Origin: Puerhibacterium puerhi
Lineage (GTDB): Bacteria; Actinomycetota; Actinomycetes; Actinomycetales; Cellulomonadaceae
Reading direction: 5' to 3'
DNA: 64,000 nt
Assembly: GCF_009846865.1 (NCBI RefSeq)
Contig: NZ_WUWN01000008.1
Location: 1-64,000 of the forward strand
Shown: piece by piece, positions 43,331 to 52,255 of the stretch
Position numbering within the stretch: the first letter of the stretch is position 1
Layout of the letters: each line of letters begins with the position of its first letter
The notes under the pieces: generated by a model
Database searches by the model: none
What the model was told of the DNA's origin: nothing
Seen by the model: only the letters and a program-made list of their open reading frames with translations
Position numbers and translations under genes: made by a program

Positions 43331-44956
43331 TCACTCGGACTTCGTGACCTCGTAGAGGATCGGGTCGGAGTCCCACCCGAACTCGACGTTGCCGACCGTC
43401 TCCGCGTAACCGGCGGTCGCGTTGTTGTACCACAGCGGGATACCCGGCAGGTCCTCGAACAGGATCTGCTGCGCCTCCTTGTAGAGGGCCGTCGCCTCGT
43501 CCGGCGTCGCCGCCTGGCCGGCCTCCTTGAGCTTCTCGTCGAACGCAGGGTTCGAGTACTGGGCATCGTTCGAGCCGGCGCCCGTGCCGTAGACCGGGCC
43601 GAGGAAGTTGCTCATCGAGGGCCAGTCGGCCTGCCAGCCACCGCGGAAGATGCCCGGGACGCTGGCGTCGTCACGCGCGTTCAGGAACTCGTCGAACGTC
43701 GGGTACGGGTAGAACTCGCAGCCGATGTCGAGCGCGTTGCGCACCTGGTTGCAGACTGCGTCCACCCAGGTCTGGTGGTCGGAGTCCGCGTTCGAGGCGA
43801 TCTCGAGCGTGTAGTCGGCGCCGAGCGGGTCCATGGCCTCGGCCTCGTCCCAGAGGCGCTTGGCCTCCTCGGCGTCGAACTGCAGCACCTCGGCGCCCGG
43901 GATGTCGTCCGAGTAGCCGTCGATCACCGGCGAGGTGAAGTCCGTGGCCGGGGTGCGGGTACCACCGAAGACCGTCTCGGTGACCTGCTCACGGTCGATC
44001 GCCTGCGAGATGGCCTGACGGCGCAGCTTGCCGGCCTCGCCCTGGAACTCCTCGCGCCACTCGGGCACCTGCACGACCTGCACCACGGCGGCAGGCTGGT
44101 TGATGGCCCGATCACCGAGGTCGTCCTCGAACGTCGCGAAGGCCGACGAAGGCACGTTCGTGATGATGTCGAGGTTGTCGGACAGCAGGTCGTTGTAGGC
44201 CGTGTTCTCGTCGGTGTAGATGACGATGTCGATGCCGCCGTTCTTCGGCGTGCGCGGGCCCTTGTAGTCCGGGTTCGGGCGCAGCGAGATGACGTTCTCG
44301 TGCTCCCAGCTGTCCACGACGTACGGGCCGTTGCCGACAGGCGCGTCGGAGTAGATGTCGGGGTTCTCGAAGAACACGTCCGGCATCGGCATGAACGCGG
44401 AGTAGCCCAGCCACAGCTGGAAGTCAGCCGAGGGCGCGATCAGCTCGACCGTGAACGTGTGCTCGTCGACGGCCTCGACGGCGATCTCCGAGTCCTCCGT
44501 GTCGGACCAGCCGGCGAAGTCGTGGAAGAAGTACTGCTGGTTCTGGCCGTTGCTCAGCAGAGCGGTGTACTTCCACGCCTTGACGTAGCTCTCGGCCGTG
44601 ACCGGCGTGCCGTCCGAGAAGGTCCACCCGTCCTGGATCGTGATGGTCCAGTGCTGGTTGTCCTCGGACTCGATGGACTCGGCCATCTCATTGTGGCTCG
44701 CGCCCTCGCTGTCGTAGTACACGAGACCCGAGAAGATGTTCTTGACCGCGAGCCCGCCGCCGACCTCGTTGGTCATGCCCGGGGTGAGCGGATTCTGGGG
44801 CTCGGTGCCGTTCACGCTGACGATGCCGGTGGTGGCCTCACCCGCGGCATCGCTCGGCTCGTCGTTCGAGCCGCTGGAGCCGCCCGAGCAGGCCGTGAGC
44901 GCGAGCGCACCGGCGACGATGAACGTCGTCACGCCGGCGTAACGCCTGATCTTCAT
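43331..44956 (-). CDS. oligopeptide-binding lipoprotein (SBP family 5)
   Basis: 541 residues. The signal peptide ends in the lipobox LTAC (Cys near residue 21), followed by a Ser/Gly linker. The mature protein is a family-5 solute-binding protein, including YVVDSWEHENVISLRPNPDY and WTFSDGTPVTAESYVKAWKY. ATG 44956 has GGAGG six bases upstream; the longer frame to 45049 has no homology and includes the ribosome binding site. It captures peptides for the permeases and fused ATPase encoded downstream. Confidence 0.93.
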   Translation of the reverse strand: MKIRRYAGVTTFIVAGALALTACSGGSSGSNDEPSDAAGEATTGIVSVNGTEPQNPLTPGMTNEVGGGLAVKNIFSGLVYYDSEGASHNEMAESIESEDNQHWTITIQDGWTFSDGTPVTAESYVKAWKYTALLSNGQNQQYFFHDFAGWSDTEDSEIAVEAVDEHTFTVELIAPSADFQLWLGYSAFMPMPDVFFENPDIYSDAPVGNGPYVVDSWEHENVISLRPNPDYKGPRTPKNGGIDIVIYTDENTAYNDLLSDNLDIITNVPSSAFATFEDDLGDRAINQPAAVVQVVQVPEWREEFQGEAGKLRRQAISQAIDREQVTETVFGGTRTPATDFTSPVIDGYSDDIPGAEVLQFDAEEAKRLWDEAEAMDPLGADYTLEIASNADSDHQTWVDAVCNQVRNALDIGCEFYPYPTFDEFLNARDDASVPGIFRGGWQADWPSMSNFLGPVYGTGAGSNDAQYSNPAFDEKLKEAGQAATPDEATALYKEAQQILFEDLPGIPLWYNNATAGYAETVGNVEFGWDSDPILYEVTKSE

Positions 44957-45117
44957 GTGTGTCCTCCGAAAGGGGGCAGCGGCCACTCGGCCGCCGACGT
45001 CCGGGCGTCCCGCACCGCGGACGGTACGAGCACGCTCTTGGTCCGCCATGCGGACGGCCCGAGCGTATGCCCAGCACGTGGACGAGTGTCCGGTTCGTGC
45101 CGATTTCCGCAGGGACC

Positions 45118-45146
45118 GTTATCGATCCGGTATGCGGAAGTAACAA
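45118..45146 (-). promoter_or_regulatory. putative promoter of the oligopeptide transporter operon
   Basis: TTGTTA (45146-45141) and GATAAC (45123-45118) on the minus strand with a 17-base spacer, a sigma-A-like arrangement about 165 bases before the lipoprotein start. Confidence 0.55.
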
Positions 45147-45293
45147 GGGCTTCACGGCGCCGCACAGCGCCGCAAGGCCAGGATCGTAGTCGTCGCGGCC
45201 AGGATCGCTAAATGCCCCGGTCAGTGACTCGCCCGCCGCCCTGCCCGTCCAGGGGCCCCCCATGGCGGTCTCGCGCCGGTCGCCCAGCGCCGA

Positions 45294-45326
45294 GAGGGGC
45301 GGCGGGAGCACGCCCCGCCGCCCCTC
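45294..45326. terminator. terminator of the BCCT gene
   Basis: Perfect 13-bp stem GAGGGGCGGCGGG with its complement, seven-base loop, 30 bases after the BCCT stop on the minus strand. Confidence 0.75.
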
Positions 45327-45355
45327 CTCGCGGTGCTGCGTCGAACGCTCGCGCG

Positions 45356-47215
45356 TCAGGCCTTCGCCTCGACGCCGTCGACGCCTCCGCTCGTGCCGTT
45401 GCGGCTCTCGCCGTCGGGCTGCCCGCCGCCTGCGCCATCCGGGGCCTCGCCGTCCGACCCGTCGCCGGGCACCCCCGGCACCGTCGGCTCCGGCTCGGGC
45501 GCGGGCACCGTGCGCAGCTCGAACGGCTCGCCGTCGTGCCGGTCGACGGCGCTCGCGACGCTCTCGACCAGCACCTGGCGCGCGAGCTGGCCCTGGATGA
45601 CCAGCGGGTCGCGCGACAGGTCCCGCCACAGGGCCACGCACAGCGCGAGCATCACCACGACGAACGGCAGCGCCGAGACGATCGTGATGTTCTTCAGCCC
45701 GTTGAGCGCCTCCGCCGGGTCGTCGCCGCCGGCCAGCAGCATGACTGCCGCGACCGCGCCGGTGGCCACGCCCCAGAAGACGACGGACTTCTTCGACGGG
45801 TCCGCGGCGCCGTGCTCCGACAGGCCACCCATGACGATCGAGGCGGAGTCGGCCCCCGTGACGAAGAAGATCGCCACGAGCAGCACCGCCAGCACCATGA
45901 GCACGACGGTGACCCAGCCCGGCACCGGCATGGCGCCCAGCGTGGTGAACAGGATGGTGTCGAAGTTGATGTCCGGCACGCCGTCGACCACCTGGGCCAG
46001 CGCCTGCGTCCGCTCCTGGATGCCGATCGCGCCACCGCCGAAGATGGCGAACCAGATCGTCGAGACGATGGACGGCACCAGCAGCACGCCGGTCACGAAC
46101 TGACGGATGGTGCGCCCGCGGGAGATGCGCGCGATGAACAGGCCCACGAAGGGCGTCCACGAGATCCACCAGGCCCAGTAGAAGATCGTCCAGCTGGACA
46201 TCCACGCGGCGAGGGACTCGTCGCCCGCGGCAGCGGTGCGCGAGGCCATCTGCGGCAGGTCGCCGATGAACGCCCCGATGGCGTCGGGCAGGACGTTGAG
46301 GATGAACAGCGTCGGGCCGCCGATGAACACGATGACGGCGAGCAGCACCGCCAGCACCATGTTGATGTTGGACAGCCACTGGATGCCGCGCTCGATGCCG
46401 GACACGGCCGAGGCGACGAACATCGCCGTGAGCACGGCGATGATGACGACCAGCACCGACGTGCCGACCTGAGCCATCACGCCGGTCTCCTGGAGGCCGC
46501 CGCCGATCTGGAGCGCGCCGAGGCCGAGCGAGCACGCGGAGCCGAACAGCGTCGCGAGGATCGCCAGGATGTTGATGACGCGCCCGCCCCAGCCGTTGAC
46601 GGCGCGCTCGCCGAACAGCGACGTGAACATCGAGGAGAACAGCTGCGTGCGGCCCAGCCGGTACGTGCCGTAGGCCATGCCGAGCCCGACGATCGCGTAC
46701 ATCGCCCAGGGGTAGAGCGTCCAGTGGAACAGCGTCGTACCCATGGCCGTGGCGATCGCCTCGGGCGTCTGGCCGTCGACGGTCCCCGGCGGGGGCGACA
46801 TGTAGAAGTACAGCGGCTCGCCCACGCCGTAGAAGATCAGGCCGATGCCCATGCCGGTCGCGAACATCATCGCGATCCACGACGACGTGCGGAACTGCGG
46901 CGACTCGTCGTCCTTCCCGAGCGGGATGCGGCCGAAGCGGCTGGCCGCGACCACGATCACGAAGATCGTGAACACGGTGGCCGCGATGACGAACAGCCAG
47001 CCGAAGTTGGTGATCGTGCCGTTGAGGGCCGACGTCGCGACGGCGCCCAGGCCGTCGGGGCTCACGAAGCCCCACACGACGAAGGCCACGGCGGCCACGG
47101 CGGCCACACCGAAGACGATCCAGTCGGTGCCCTGCGAGCGCGGGGTCCGCGGCCTGCGGGCAGTCGACTTCTTGAATCTCTCGATGAGCGTCCTGGTTGT
47201 CTCCGGAGTACTCAT
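45356..47215 (-). CDS. BCCT-family betaine/choline/carnitine transporter
   Basis: 619 residues with twelve predicted helices. The family box GMGIGLIFYGVGEPLYFY (near residue 115) and the aromatic betaine-site helix TIFYWAWWISWTPFVGLFIARISRGRT, quoted here by its hallmark WAWWISW, identify it. A C-terminal cytosolic tail of ~100 residues, with acidic and Gly/Ser-rich stretches, is typical of osmoregulated members such as BetP. ATG 47215 was chosen because homologues begin shortly before the first helix; no strong ribosome binding site is visible. It imports compatible solutes under hyperosmotic stress. Confidence 0.93.
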   Translation of the reverse strand: MSTPETTRTLIERFKKSTARRPRTPRSQGTDWIVFGVAAVAAVAFVVWGFVSPDGLGAVATSALNGTITNFGWLFVIAATVFTIFVIVVAASRFGRIPLGKDDESPQFRTSSWIAMMFATGMGIGLIFYGVGEPLYFYMSPPPGTVDGQTPEAIATAMGTTLFHWTLYPWAMYAIVGLGMAYGTYRLGRTQLFSSMFTSLFGERAVNGWGGRVINILAILATLFGSACSLGLGALQIGGGLQETGVMAQVGTSVLVVIIAVLTAMFVASAVSGIERGIQWLSNINMVLAVLLAVIVFIGGPTLFILNVLPDAIGAFIGDLPQMASRTAAAGDESLAAWMSSWTIFYWAWWISWTPFVGLFIARISRGRTIRQFVTGVLLVPSIVSTIWFAIFGGGAIGIQERTQALAQVVDGVPDINFDTILFTTLGAMPVPGWVTVVLMVLAVLLVAIFFVTGADSASIVMGGLSEHGAADPSKKSVVFWGVATGAVAAVMLLAGGDDPAEALNGLKNITIVSALPFVVVMLALCVALWRDLSRDPLVIQGQLARQVLVESVASAVDRHDGEPFELRTVPAPEPEPTVPGVPGDGSDGEAPDGAGGGQPDGESRNGTSGGVDGVEAKA

Positions 47216-47295
47216 AATCTCGGCGGCCACATGGTGGTTCCCTGGCGCGCGGCCGCCTGCTGCTCCCTTTCCGTGAATATCGCGTGAACTGCCAG

Positions 47296-47328
47296 CCGCG
47301 AAATCTATCACGAGGTAAAGATTCGCGG
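47296..47328. promoter_or_regulatory. operator-like inverted repeat over the BCCT promoter
   Basis: CCGCGAAATCT (47296-47306) and AGATTCGCGG (47319-47328) form a near-perfect palindrome with one extra A, separated by 12 AT-rich bases. It overlaps the putative -10 of the BCCT gene, as a repressor site would. Confidence 0.55.
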
Positions 47329-47341
47329 CGGATTGTGGCAA
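47313..47341 (-). promoter_or_regulatory. putative promoter of the BCCT gene
   Basis: TTGCCA (47341-47336) and TTACCT (47318-47313) on the minus strand with a 17-base spacer, about 100 bases before ATG 47215. The rest of 47216-47532 holds no gene. Confidence 0.5.
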
Positions 47342-47519
47342 GCAACGCACTGCATCGCGGATGGAGCGCGCGCCTCGCGTCGGCTCGGAAGCGCGCTGCG
47401 GCACCTGGGCGGCAGCGCCCCACCACCGTGCCACGGGTCGGGCTCACCCGCGCCCGGAAGGCCCCGCGCCGCCGCACCCCCGCGGCGTCGTCGGCTCGCG
47501 GCTCGCCCCGTCGCCGCCC

Positions 47520-47525
47520 TACCGT
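47520..47525 (+). promoter_or_regulatory. leaderless-type -10 for the M23 peptidase gene
   Basis: TACCGT, seven bases before ATG 47533, with no Shine-Dalgarno in between. Confidence 0.5.
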
Positions 47526-47532
47526 CGGCTTC

Positions 47533-48229
47533 ATGGGCGAGACACCGACCGCGCCGGCCGGGGCCGTGGTGCTCGGCCTGCCCTTCGAGGGTCGCTGGCT
47601 GGTGCAGAACAGCCCGGCCCGCCGGGTGCCGAGCCACGGGACCGACCTCATGGGCGTGCGCTACGCGATCGACTTCGTCGGCGTCGACGACCGGCACGGT
47701 ACGGCGCCGGTCCACGACTGGCGCACGGCGCTCGTCACCGAGCCGCCCGAGCGGTTCGTCGCGTTCGGACGGCCCGTGCTGGCACCGGTCGGCGGCGTGG
47801 TCGTGCGTGTGCACGACGGTGAGCCGGACCACGAGGCGCGTCGCTCCCCGCTCGCCCTCGTGCCCTACGCGCTGACCCAGGGGGCGCGGCTACGCCGTGG
47901 GCCCGCGGGGCTCGCGGGCAACTTCGTCACCGTCGTCGCCGACGGCGCCTACGTCACGCTCGCCCACCTGCAGCGCGGCTCGCTGCAGGTCGGGGTCGGC
48001 GACACCGTCGTCGCGGGGCAGGCGCTCGGCCGGTGCGGCAACTCCGGCAACTCCACCCAGCCGCACGTGCACGTACAGGTCAACGACGGCGTCGAGGTCG
48101 CCGCCGCGCGGGCGCTGCCGCTGGCGTTCCGCGGGTACGTCGAGTGGCGGCGAGGCCGCGCCGCGCCGGCACCGGGTCGGCGTGCCCGGGGAAGGCGCCG
48201 TCGTCGAGCCGCTGCCGCGCCGGCCGTGA
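47533..48229 (+). CDS. M23-family peptidase-like protein, probable frameshift near the 3' end
   Basis: About 230 residues if restored. The zinc-peptidase core is present: SHGTDLMGVRYAIDF with His35/Asp38, and the HxH motif in TQPHVHVQV. From about 48150 the reading frame turns into Arg/Ala repeats with rare codons (CGA, AGG, GGT) and runs on antisense to the next gene. The +1 frame instead gives VGVPGEGAVVEP and a stop at 48229, a typical ending for this family. So a one-base insertion lies between ~48148 and 48180, real or from sequencing. ATG 47533 is supported by a -10 seven bases upstream. No signal peptide is visible. Confidence 0.7.
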
Positions 48230-48305
48230 CGGCGTCCTGCCGGCCGGACGGTCTCGGGCGCGACGAGCCCGGGCGCCCTCCACCGGCGCCGCGACGGCGC
48301 TGCCG

Positions 48306-48677
48306 TCACGAGCCCGGCTTCCGCAGCGAGTGCAGGAAGGCGACGTCTGCACGGGTACCCAGCCACGTCACGACGAGGACCAGGGCGGTCGCGCCGAGGA
48401 CGGGCAGCGCGGCCCGACGCACGGGTCGCACCGCCCCGAGCACGCCGAGCGTCAGGACGACGGCCGTCCCGATCAGCAGGATCCGGTCAGCCGTCGCGAT
48501 CGCGTGCCGCGTCGTCAGCCCGCGCCCCGCCTCGAGGGCGGACACCGCTCGCAGGGCCCACCACCCCCGGTCCACCGCCAGGAGGCCCGCGCACAGCAAC
48601 GCCGTCAGCGGAGCCGGCCAGCGGCGTGGCCGCCGGTGCCGGCGGCTCCACCGGTCGTACTCCCCGAGGCGGTCCAC
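48306..48677 (-). CDS. small hypothetical membrane protein
   Basis: 123 residues with three hydrophobic segments (about 20-35, 62-82 and 90-107) and a basic N-terminus (RWSRRHRRPRRW). No family recognised. I chose GTG 48677 because TACGGT stands six bases upstream on the minus strand; a longer start at 48698 is possible. The plus-strand continuation of the M23 frame runs through it antisense, but hydrophobicity and codon use favour this gene. Confidence 0.6.
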   Translation of the reverse strand: MDRLGEYDRWSRRHRRPRRWPAPLTALLCAGLLAVDRGWWALRAVSALEAGRGLTTRHAIATADRILLIGTAVVLTLGVLGAVRPVRRAALPVLGATALVLVVTWLGTRADVAFLHSLRKPGS

Positions 48678-48683
48678 GTCCGG

Positions 48684-48689
48684 ACCGTA
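48684..48689 (-). promoter_or_regulatory. leaderless-type -10 for the small membrane protein gene
   Basis: TACGGT on the minus strand, six bases before GTG 48677. Confidence 0.4.
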
Positions 48690-48704
48690 GCGCGGCACCG
48701 CGGT

Positions 48705-48736
48705 CCGCGACGACCGCGACGACCGCGACGACCGCG
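48705..48736. repeat. 9-bp tandem repeat
   Basis: Three and a half copies of CCGCGACGA, just upstream of the small membrane protein gene. Simple-sequence expansion; no function evident. Confidence 0.75.
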
Positions 48737-48843
48737 GTGCGAGCGACGGAAGGCGGTGCGCCCACCCCCGTCGGTGCCGGCGTCGTCGGCCGCTCTCGGT
48801 CGTGCACCCGGCGACGGTGCTGCGCGTCCCCGAGCGCCCGAGA

Positions 48844-49443
48844 TCAGTCCTCGTCGTCGCCGCAGTGCTCGTCGTGGAGCTGGTGCAGCTCGAGGAAGGC
48901 CGCGCGGGACTGGTCGGGCAGCCTGCCCTCGGACAGCGGCCGGGCCGCGGAACGCCAGACCAGGTCGTGCACGCGGTGCTCGAGCGAGCGGGAGACCTCC
49001 ACCAGGGCGCGAGCCATGGCCGCGGCGTCCTCGTCGACCTCGCGCACGGTGCGCGCGACGCGGTTGAGCGCCTGCTCGGCCGCCTTGCGCTGCTCGGGGT
49101 TGACGACCTTGCGCCGCCCGAGGACCGTCACGCCGGAGATCAGGAGGAAGGCGACGGGGATCGCGGGCGAGACGGCGATCCACACGCTCAGGCCGAGGTT
49201 CCCACCGAGCGCGCGGCTCAGGAAGTACGCACCGACGCACCCGAGGGCGACCCAGGCGACCCAGGTCCGACCCACGAACGCCACCCAGCGCGGCTCGGCG
49301 GCGCGTGCGCGGCGCGCCCGGACGATCGCGGCGTCGGCGTCGCGCAGAGCGGCAGCCTCCTCCGCACCGGTCAGGCCGGGCTTCGTCACCAGCGTCGCCC
49401 GGCTGAGCACGCCGGTGCTGAGCCACGCGACCTGCGTCGTCAC
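48844..49443 (-). CDS. hypothetical protein with two membrane helices
   Basis: 199 residues. A polar N-terminal region with an Arg/Ala-rich stretch is followed by two helices (about 59-77 and 84-105) and a charged C-terminal helix-rich domain (NPEQRKAAEQALNRVARTVRE, then LEHRVHDLVW) that could form a coiled coil. The C-terminus is His/Asp/Glu-rich (HDEHCGDDED). GTG 49443 has GGGGGAG five to six bases upstream. No family recognised. Confidence 0.7.
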   Translation of the reverse strand: MTTQVAWLSTGVLSRATLVTKPGLTGAEEAAALRDADAAIVRARRARAAEPRWVAFVGRTWVAWVALGCVGAYFLSRALGGNLGLSVWIAVSPAIPVAFLLISGVTVLGRRKVVNPEQRKAAEQALNRVARTVREVDEDAAAMARALVEVSRSLEHRVHDLVWRSAARPLSEGRLPDQSRAAFLELHQLHDEHCGDDED

Positions 49444-49513
49444 GTCTCCCCCTTCGACGTCGATGCTTGGCGGACGCGACGGCAGCCCGCGCGGCGCCGC
49501 GTCCGCGACCGGC

Positions 49514-50599
49514 TCAGACGTTGAAGCGGAACTCCACGACGTCGCCGTCCTGCATGACGTAGTCCTTGCCCTCGACGCGGGCCTTGCCGGCCGCGCGGGC
49601 GGCGGCGACGGAGCCCGCCTCGACGAGGTCCTCGAACGAGATCACCTCGGCCTTGATGAAGCCGCGCTCGAAGTCGGTGTGGATGACGCCGGCGGCCTGC
49701 GGGGCCGTCCAGCCCTTGCGGATCGTCCAGGCGCGCGACTCCTTCGGGCCCGCGGTGAGGAACGTCTGCAGGCCGAGGGTGTCGAACCCGACGTGGGCGA
49801 GCTGGTCGAGCCCGGACTCCTCCTGGCCGGTGGACTCGAGCATCTCCCGGGCCTCCTCCGGCTCGAGCTCGACCAGCTCGGCCTCGAACTTGGCGTCCAG
49901 GAAGATCGCCTGGGCGGGCGCCACGAGCTCGCGCAGGGCGGCCTGGCGCTCGGCGTCCGCCAGCCCGGCGTCGTCGGTGTTGAACACGTAAATGAACGGC
50001 TTCGCCGTCATCAGCTGCAGCGACGCGATGTCGGCGAGGTCCAGGCCCTCGGCCGCGGCGCCCTGGAACAGGGTGGTGCCCGCCTCCAGGATGCGCTGCG
50101 CGGTGCGCGCCGCCTCGAGGAACGCGGCGTCGCCCTTCTTGATCTTGACCTCCTTCTCGAGGCGCGGCAGCGCCTTCTCGAGGGTCTGGAGGTCGGCGAG
50201 GATCAGCTCGGTCGAGATCGTCTCGATGTCCCCCGGGGCGTCCACCGAGCCCTCGACGCGGACGACGTCGGGGTCGTCGAAGACGCGGGTCACCTGGCAG
50301 ATCGCGTCGGCCTCGCGGATGTTCGCGAGGAACTTGTTGCCCAGCCCCTCGCCCTCGCTGGCACCCTTGACGATGCCCGCGATGTCGACGAAGGAGACGG
50401 TCGCCGGCAGCGTCCGCTCGCTGTCGAAGAGCTCCGCGAGCCTCTCCAGCCGCGGGTCCGGCAGCGGCACCACCCCCACGTTGGGCTCGATGGTGGCGAA
50501 CGGATAGTTCGCCGCGAGCACCTGGTTGCGGGTCAGGGCGTTGAAGAGCGTGGACTTGCCGACGTTGGGCAGGCCGACGATGCCGATGGTGAGAGCCAC
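49514..50599 (-). CDS. ychF: redox-regulated ribosome-binding ATPase YchF
   Basis: 361-residue Obg-family P-loop protein that prefers ATP. G1 is GLPNVGKST (residue 9), G3 is DIAGIVKGASEGEGLGN, and the NTDD-type G4 region (VFNTDDAG) replaces NKxD. A coiled-coil insertion (~130-180) and a C-terminal TGS domain (GWTAPQAAGVIHTDFERGF) follow. GTG 50599 has TAGACT eight bases upstream, so the mRNA is probably leaderless. It negatively regulates oxidative stress responses in other bacteria. Confidence 0.95.
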   Translation of the reverse strand: MALTIGIVGLPNVGKSTLFNALTRNQVLAANYPFATIEPNVGVVPLPDPRLERLAELFDSERTLPATVSFVDIAGIVKGASEGEGLGNKFLANIREADAICQVTRVFDDPDVVRVEGSVDAPGDIETISTELILADLQTLEKALPRLEKEVKIKKGDAAFLEAARTAQRILEAGTTLFQGAAAEGLDLADIASLQLMTAKPFIYVFNTDDAGLADAERQAALRELVAPAQAIFLDAKFEAELVELEPEEAREMLESTGQEESGLDQLAHVGFDTLGLQTFLTAGPKESRAWTIRKGWTAPQAAGVIHTDFERGFIKAEVISFEDLVEAGSVAAARAAGKARVEGKDYVMQDGDVVEFRFNV

Positions 50600-50607
50600 G
50601 TCGGGAC

Positions 50608-50613
50608 AGTCTA
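50608..50613 (-). promoter_or_regulatory. leaderless-type -10 for ychF
   Basis: TAGACT on the minus strand, eight bases before GTG 50599. Confidence 0.5.
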
Positions 50614-50653
50614 CGGGGCGGGTCGGGCGGCGTCAGGCGGACGTCCGCGGCCG

Positions 50654-52255
50654 TCAGGCGTAGGACAGCACGCGCTGCAGCAGCTCGGGGGCCCGCTGGT
50701 CGTAGCGGCGGGCACCCCAGCGCACGCCGAGCACGAGCACGAGCACCCCCAGGCCGGGGCCGACGACCAGCGTCACCCAGCCCAGCAGCGGGCTCGGCAG
50801 CAGGATCGCGACCAGGGCCAGGGCGAGCGTCGGCAGCGCCAGGACGAACGTGGCCAGGCCGGCGACGCCCTGCGCGACCATCGTTGCGCCGATGGCGCCC
50901 TGAGGCTGCTTGAACGGGCTCTCCCCCGGCTTGGGCACCGGGTAGAGCCAGTGGGCCGACACGGCGCTCGACACCCCCGTCGACAGGACGAGCGTGCCGA
51001 GGCTGAGCCCCAGCAGCGCCGGCAGGTCGGACCACCGCCCCGTCAGCCCCGCCGACAGCACCGCGAAGAGCGCCACCAGCGGCGTGCCCGCCACGAGCAC
51101 GGGCAGCGCGCGACCCCAGCGGTCGGTGCGCCCGGTCGTCCCGGTGGCCACGTGCAGCGCGAAGGCGGTGTGGTCGTAGGCGATGTCGTTGGAGATGGTG
51201 AAGCCGAGCACCCAGGCGGTGACGGGCGCCAGCACCAGCATCACGTTCATGCCGGGGCCGCCGCCCGAGCCCTGGCCGGCGAAGGCCAGGACCACCGGGA
51301 GCAGCGGGATGATCGCGATCGAGGCGGAGTAGCGCGGGTCGCGCAGCCAGTACGTCATGGCGCGCGCGGCCACGGCCCCGGTCGGGGTGGCCGGGAAGCG
51401 GTCGAACCACCCCAGGCCCTTGCCGCGGGCGCCCTTCGAGCCGCCCTCGGCCGGGGTCTCCAGCGTCCGGGCCAGCGCGCGGTCCCACACCCACCACGCC
51501 AGCACGAGGGTGGCCAGGAGCACGACGAGGCGGCCGGCGGCGACGCCCCAGCTGTCGTCCGCCACCGCGGCGGGCACGCCCCACGGCGCGCCCAGCGGCG
51601 TCCATCCGACGACGTCGGCCAGGTCGGCGAGCAGCCGCCGGACGGCGCCGGCGTCCGTGGCGCCCTCGCCGAGGCGGCGGCTGAACCACCCGATCGCGGG
51701 ACCGGCGAGCATGATGGGCACGAACGCCACGATAGTCAGCACCTCGCGCGAGCGGCGCGACTCCAGCAGCGGCGCGAGGACCGTGGTCAGCGCGCGCGAG
51801 CCGATGACGCACAGCGCCAGCGCACCGACGGCGCCGACGAGCGCGGCGACCACGGCCGCCGGCGAGCGCCACCAGGCGAGCGTCACGCCGAGCACGGCGA
51901 GCGCCGTGGCGATGCCGGGCACGGAGACGACGCCGCCTGCGGCCAGGCCGGCGAGCAGGCGCCGGCGCGGGATCGGGTACGTGACGAACCGGTGCGGGTC
52001 GAGGGTCGCGTCCACGCCGTAGGCGAAGACGGGGATCACCAGCCAGCCCAGGACGAGCACCGCGCCCCCGAGGACGAGGACGGGCCCCGCCGTCCCCGGG
52101 TCGGTGGTGCCGAGCGCCACGGCGCCCACCACGAGCAGGGCGACGACCGACAGCGCGTACAGCGAGCCGAGCACGACGCCGACCGTCTGCCAGACGCTGC
52201 GGCGGTACCCGTTGAGCAGGAGGGTCAGCTTGAGGCGGACGAGCTGCGCAACCAC
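50654..52255 (-). CDS. ABC-2 type exporter membrane protein
   Basis: 533 residues with about twelve hydrophobic helices and cytosolic loops rich in Arg/Gly. No conserved catalytic motif; it is recognised as an ABC-2-like permease from its topology and its coupling to the ATPase gene. GTG 52255 is preceded by GGAGGG at a good distance and overlaps the ATPase gene by 31 bases, an unusually long overlap. The substrate is unknown. Confidence 0.8.
   Translation of the reverse strand: MVAQLVRLKLTLLLNGYRRSVWQTVGVVLGSLYALSVVALLVVGAVALGTTDPGTAGPVLVLGGAVLVLGWLVIPVFAYGVDATLDPHRFVTYPIPRRRLLAGLAAGGVVSVPGIATALAVLGVTLAWWRSPAAVVAALVGAVGALALCVIGSRALTTVLAPLLESRRSREVLTIVAFVPIMLAGPAIGWFSRRLGEGATDAGAVRRLLADLADVVGWTPLGAPWGVPAAVADDSWGVAAGRLVVLLATLVLAWWVWDRALARTLETPAEGGSKGARGKGLGWFDRFPATPTGAVAARAMTYWLRDPRYSASIAIIPLLPVVLAFAGQGSGGGPGMNVMLVLAPVTAWVLGFTISNDIAYDHTAFALHVATGTTGRTDRWGRALPVLVAGTPLVALFAVLSAGLTGRWSDLPALLGLSLGTLVLSTGVSSAVSAHWLYPVPKPGESPFKQPQGAIGATMVAQGVAGLATFVLALPTLALALVAILLPSPLLGWVTLVVGPGLGVLVLVLGVRWGARRYDQRAPELLQRVLSYA

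Larger units (their letters stand above)
44957..45355. other. gene-free region between BCCT end and peptide transporter
   Basis: About 400 bases without a credible gene. It contains the BCCT terminator hairpin (45294-45326), the likely promoter of the peptide-binding lipoprotein (45118-45146) and a GGCCAGGATCG direct repeat at 45175 and 45198. The AT content near 45110-45150 is higher than the surroundings, as expected for a promoter. Confidence 0.6.

Noticed and set aside
44957-45049. N-terminal extension of the peptide-binding lipoprotein to 45049
   Set aside because: It would put 31 polar residues before a clear signal peptide and covers a good Shine-Dalgarno for ATG 44956.
47216-47434. 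N-terminal extension of the BCCT protein to 47434
   Set aside because: No homology, includes the promoter and palindrome; ATG 47215 fits family starts.
48230-48690. Continuation of the M23 peptidase frame to a ~386-residue protein
   Set aside because: The extra part is Arg/Ala low-complexity, uses rare codons and lies antisense to a hydrophobic gene; a frameshift explains it better.
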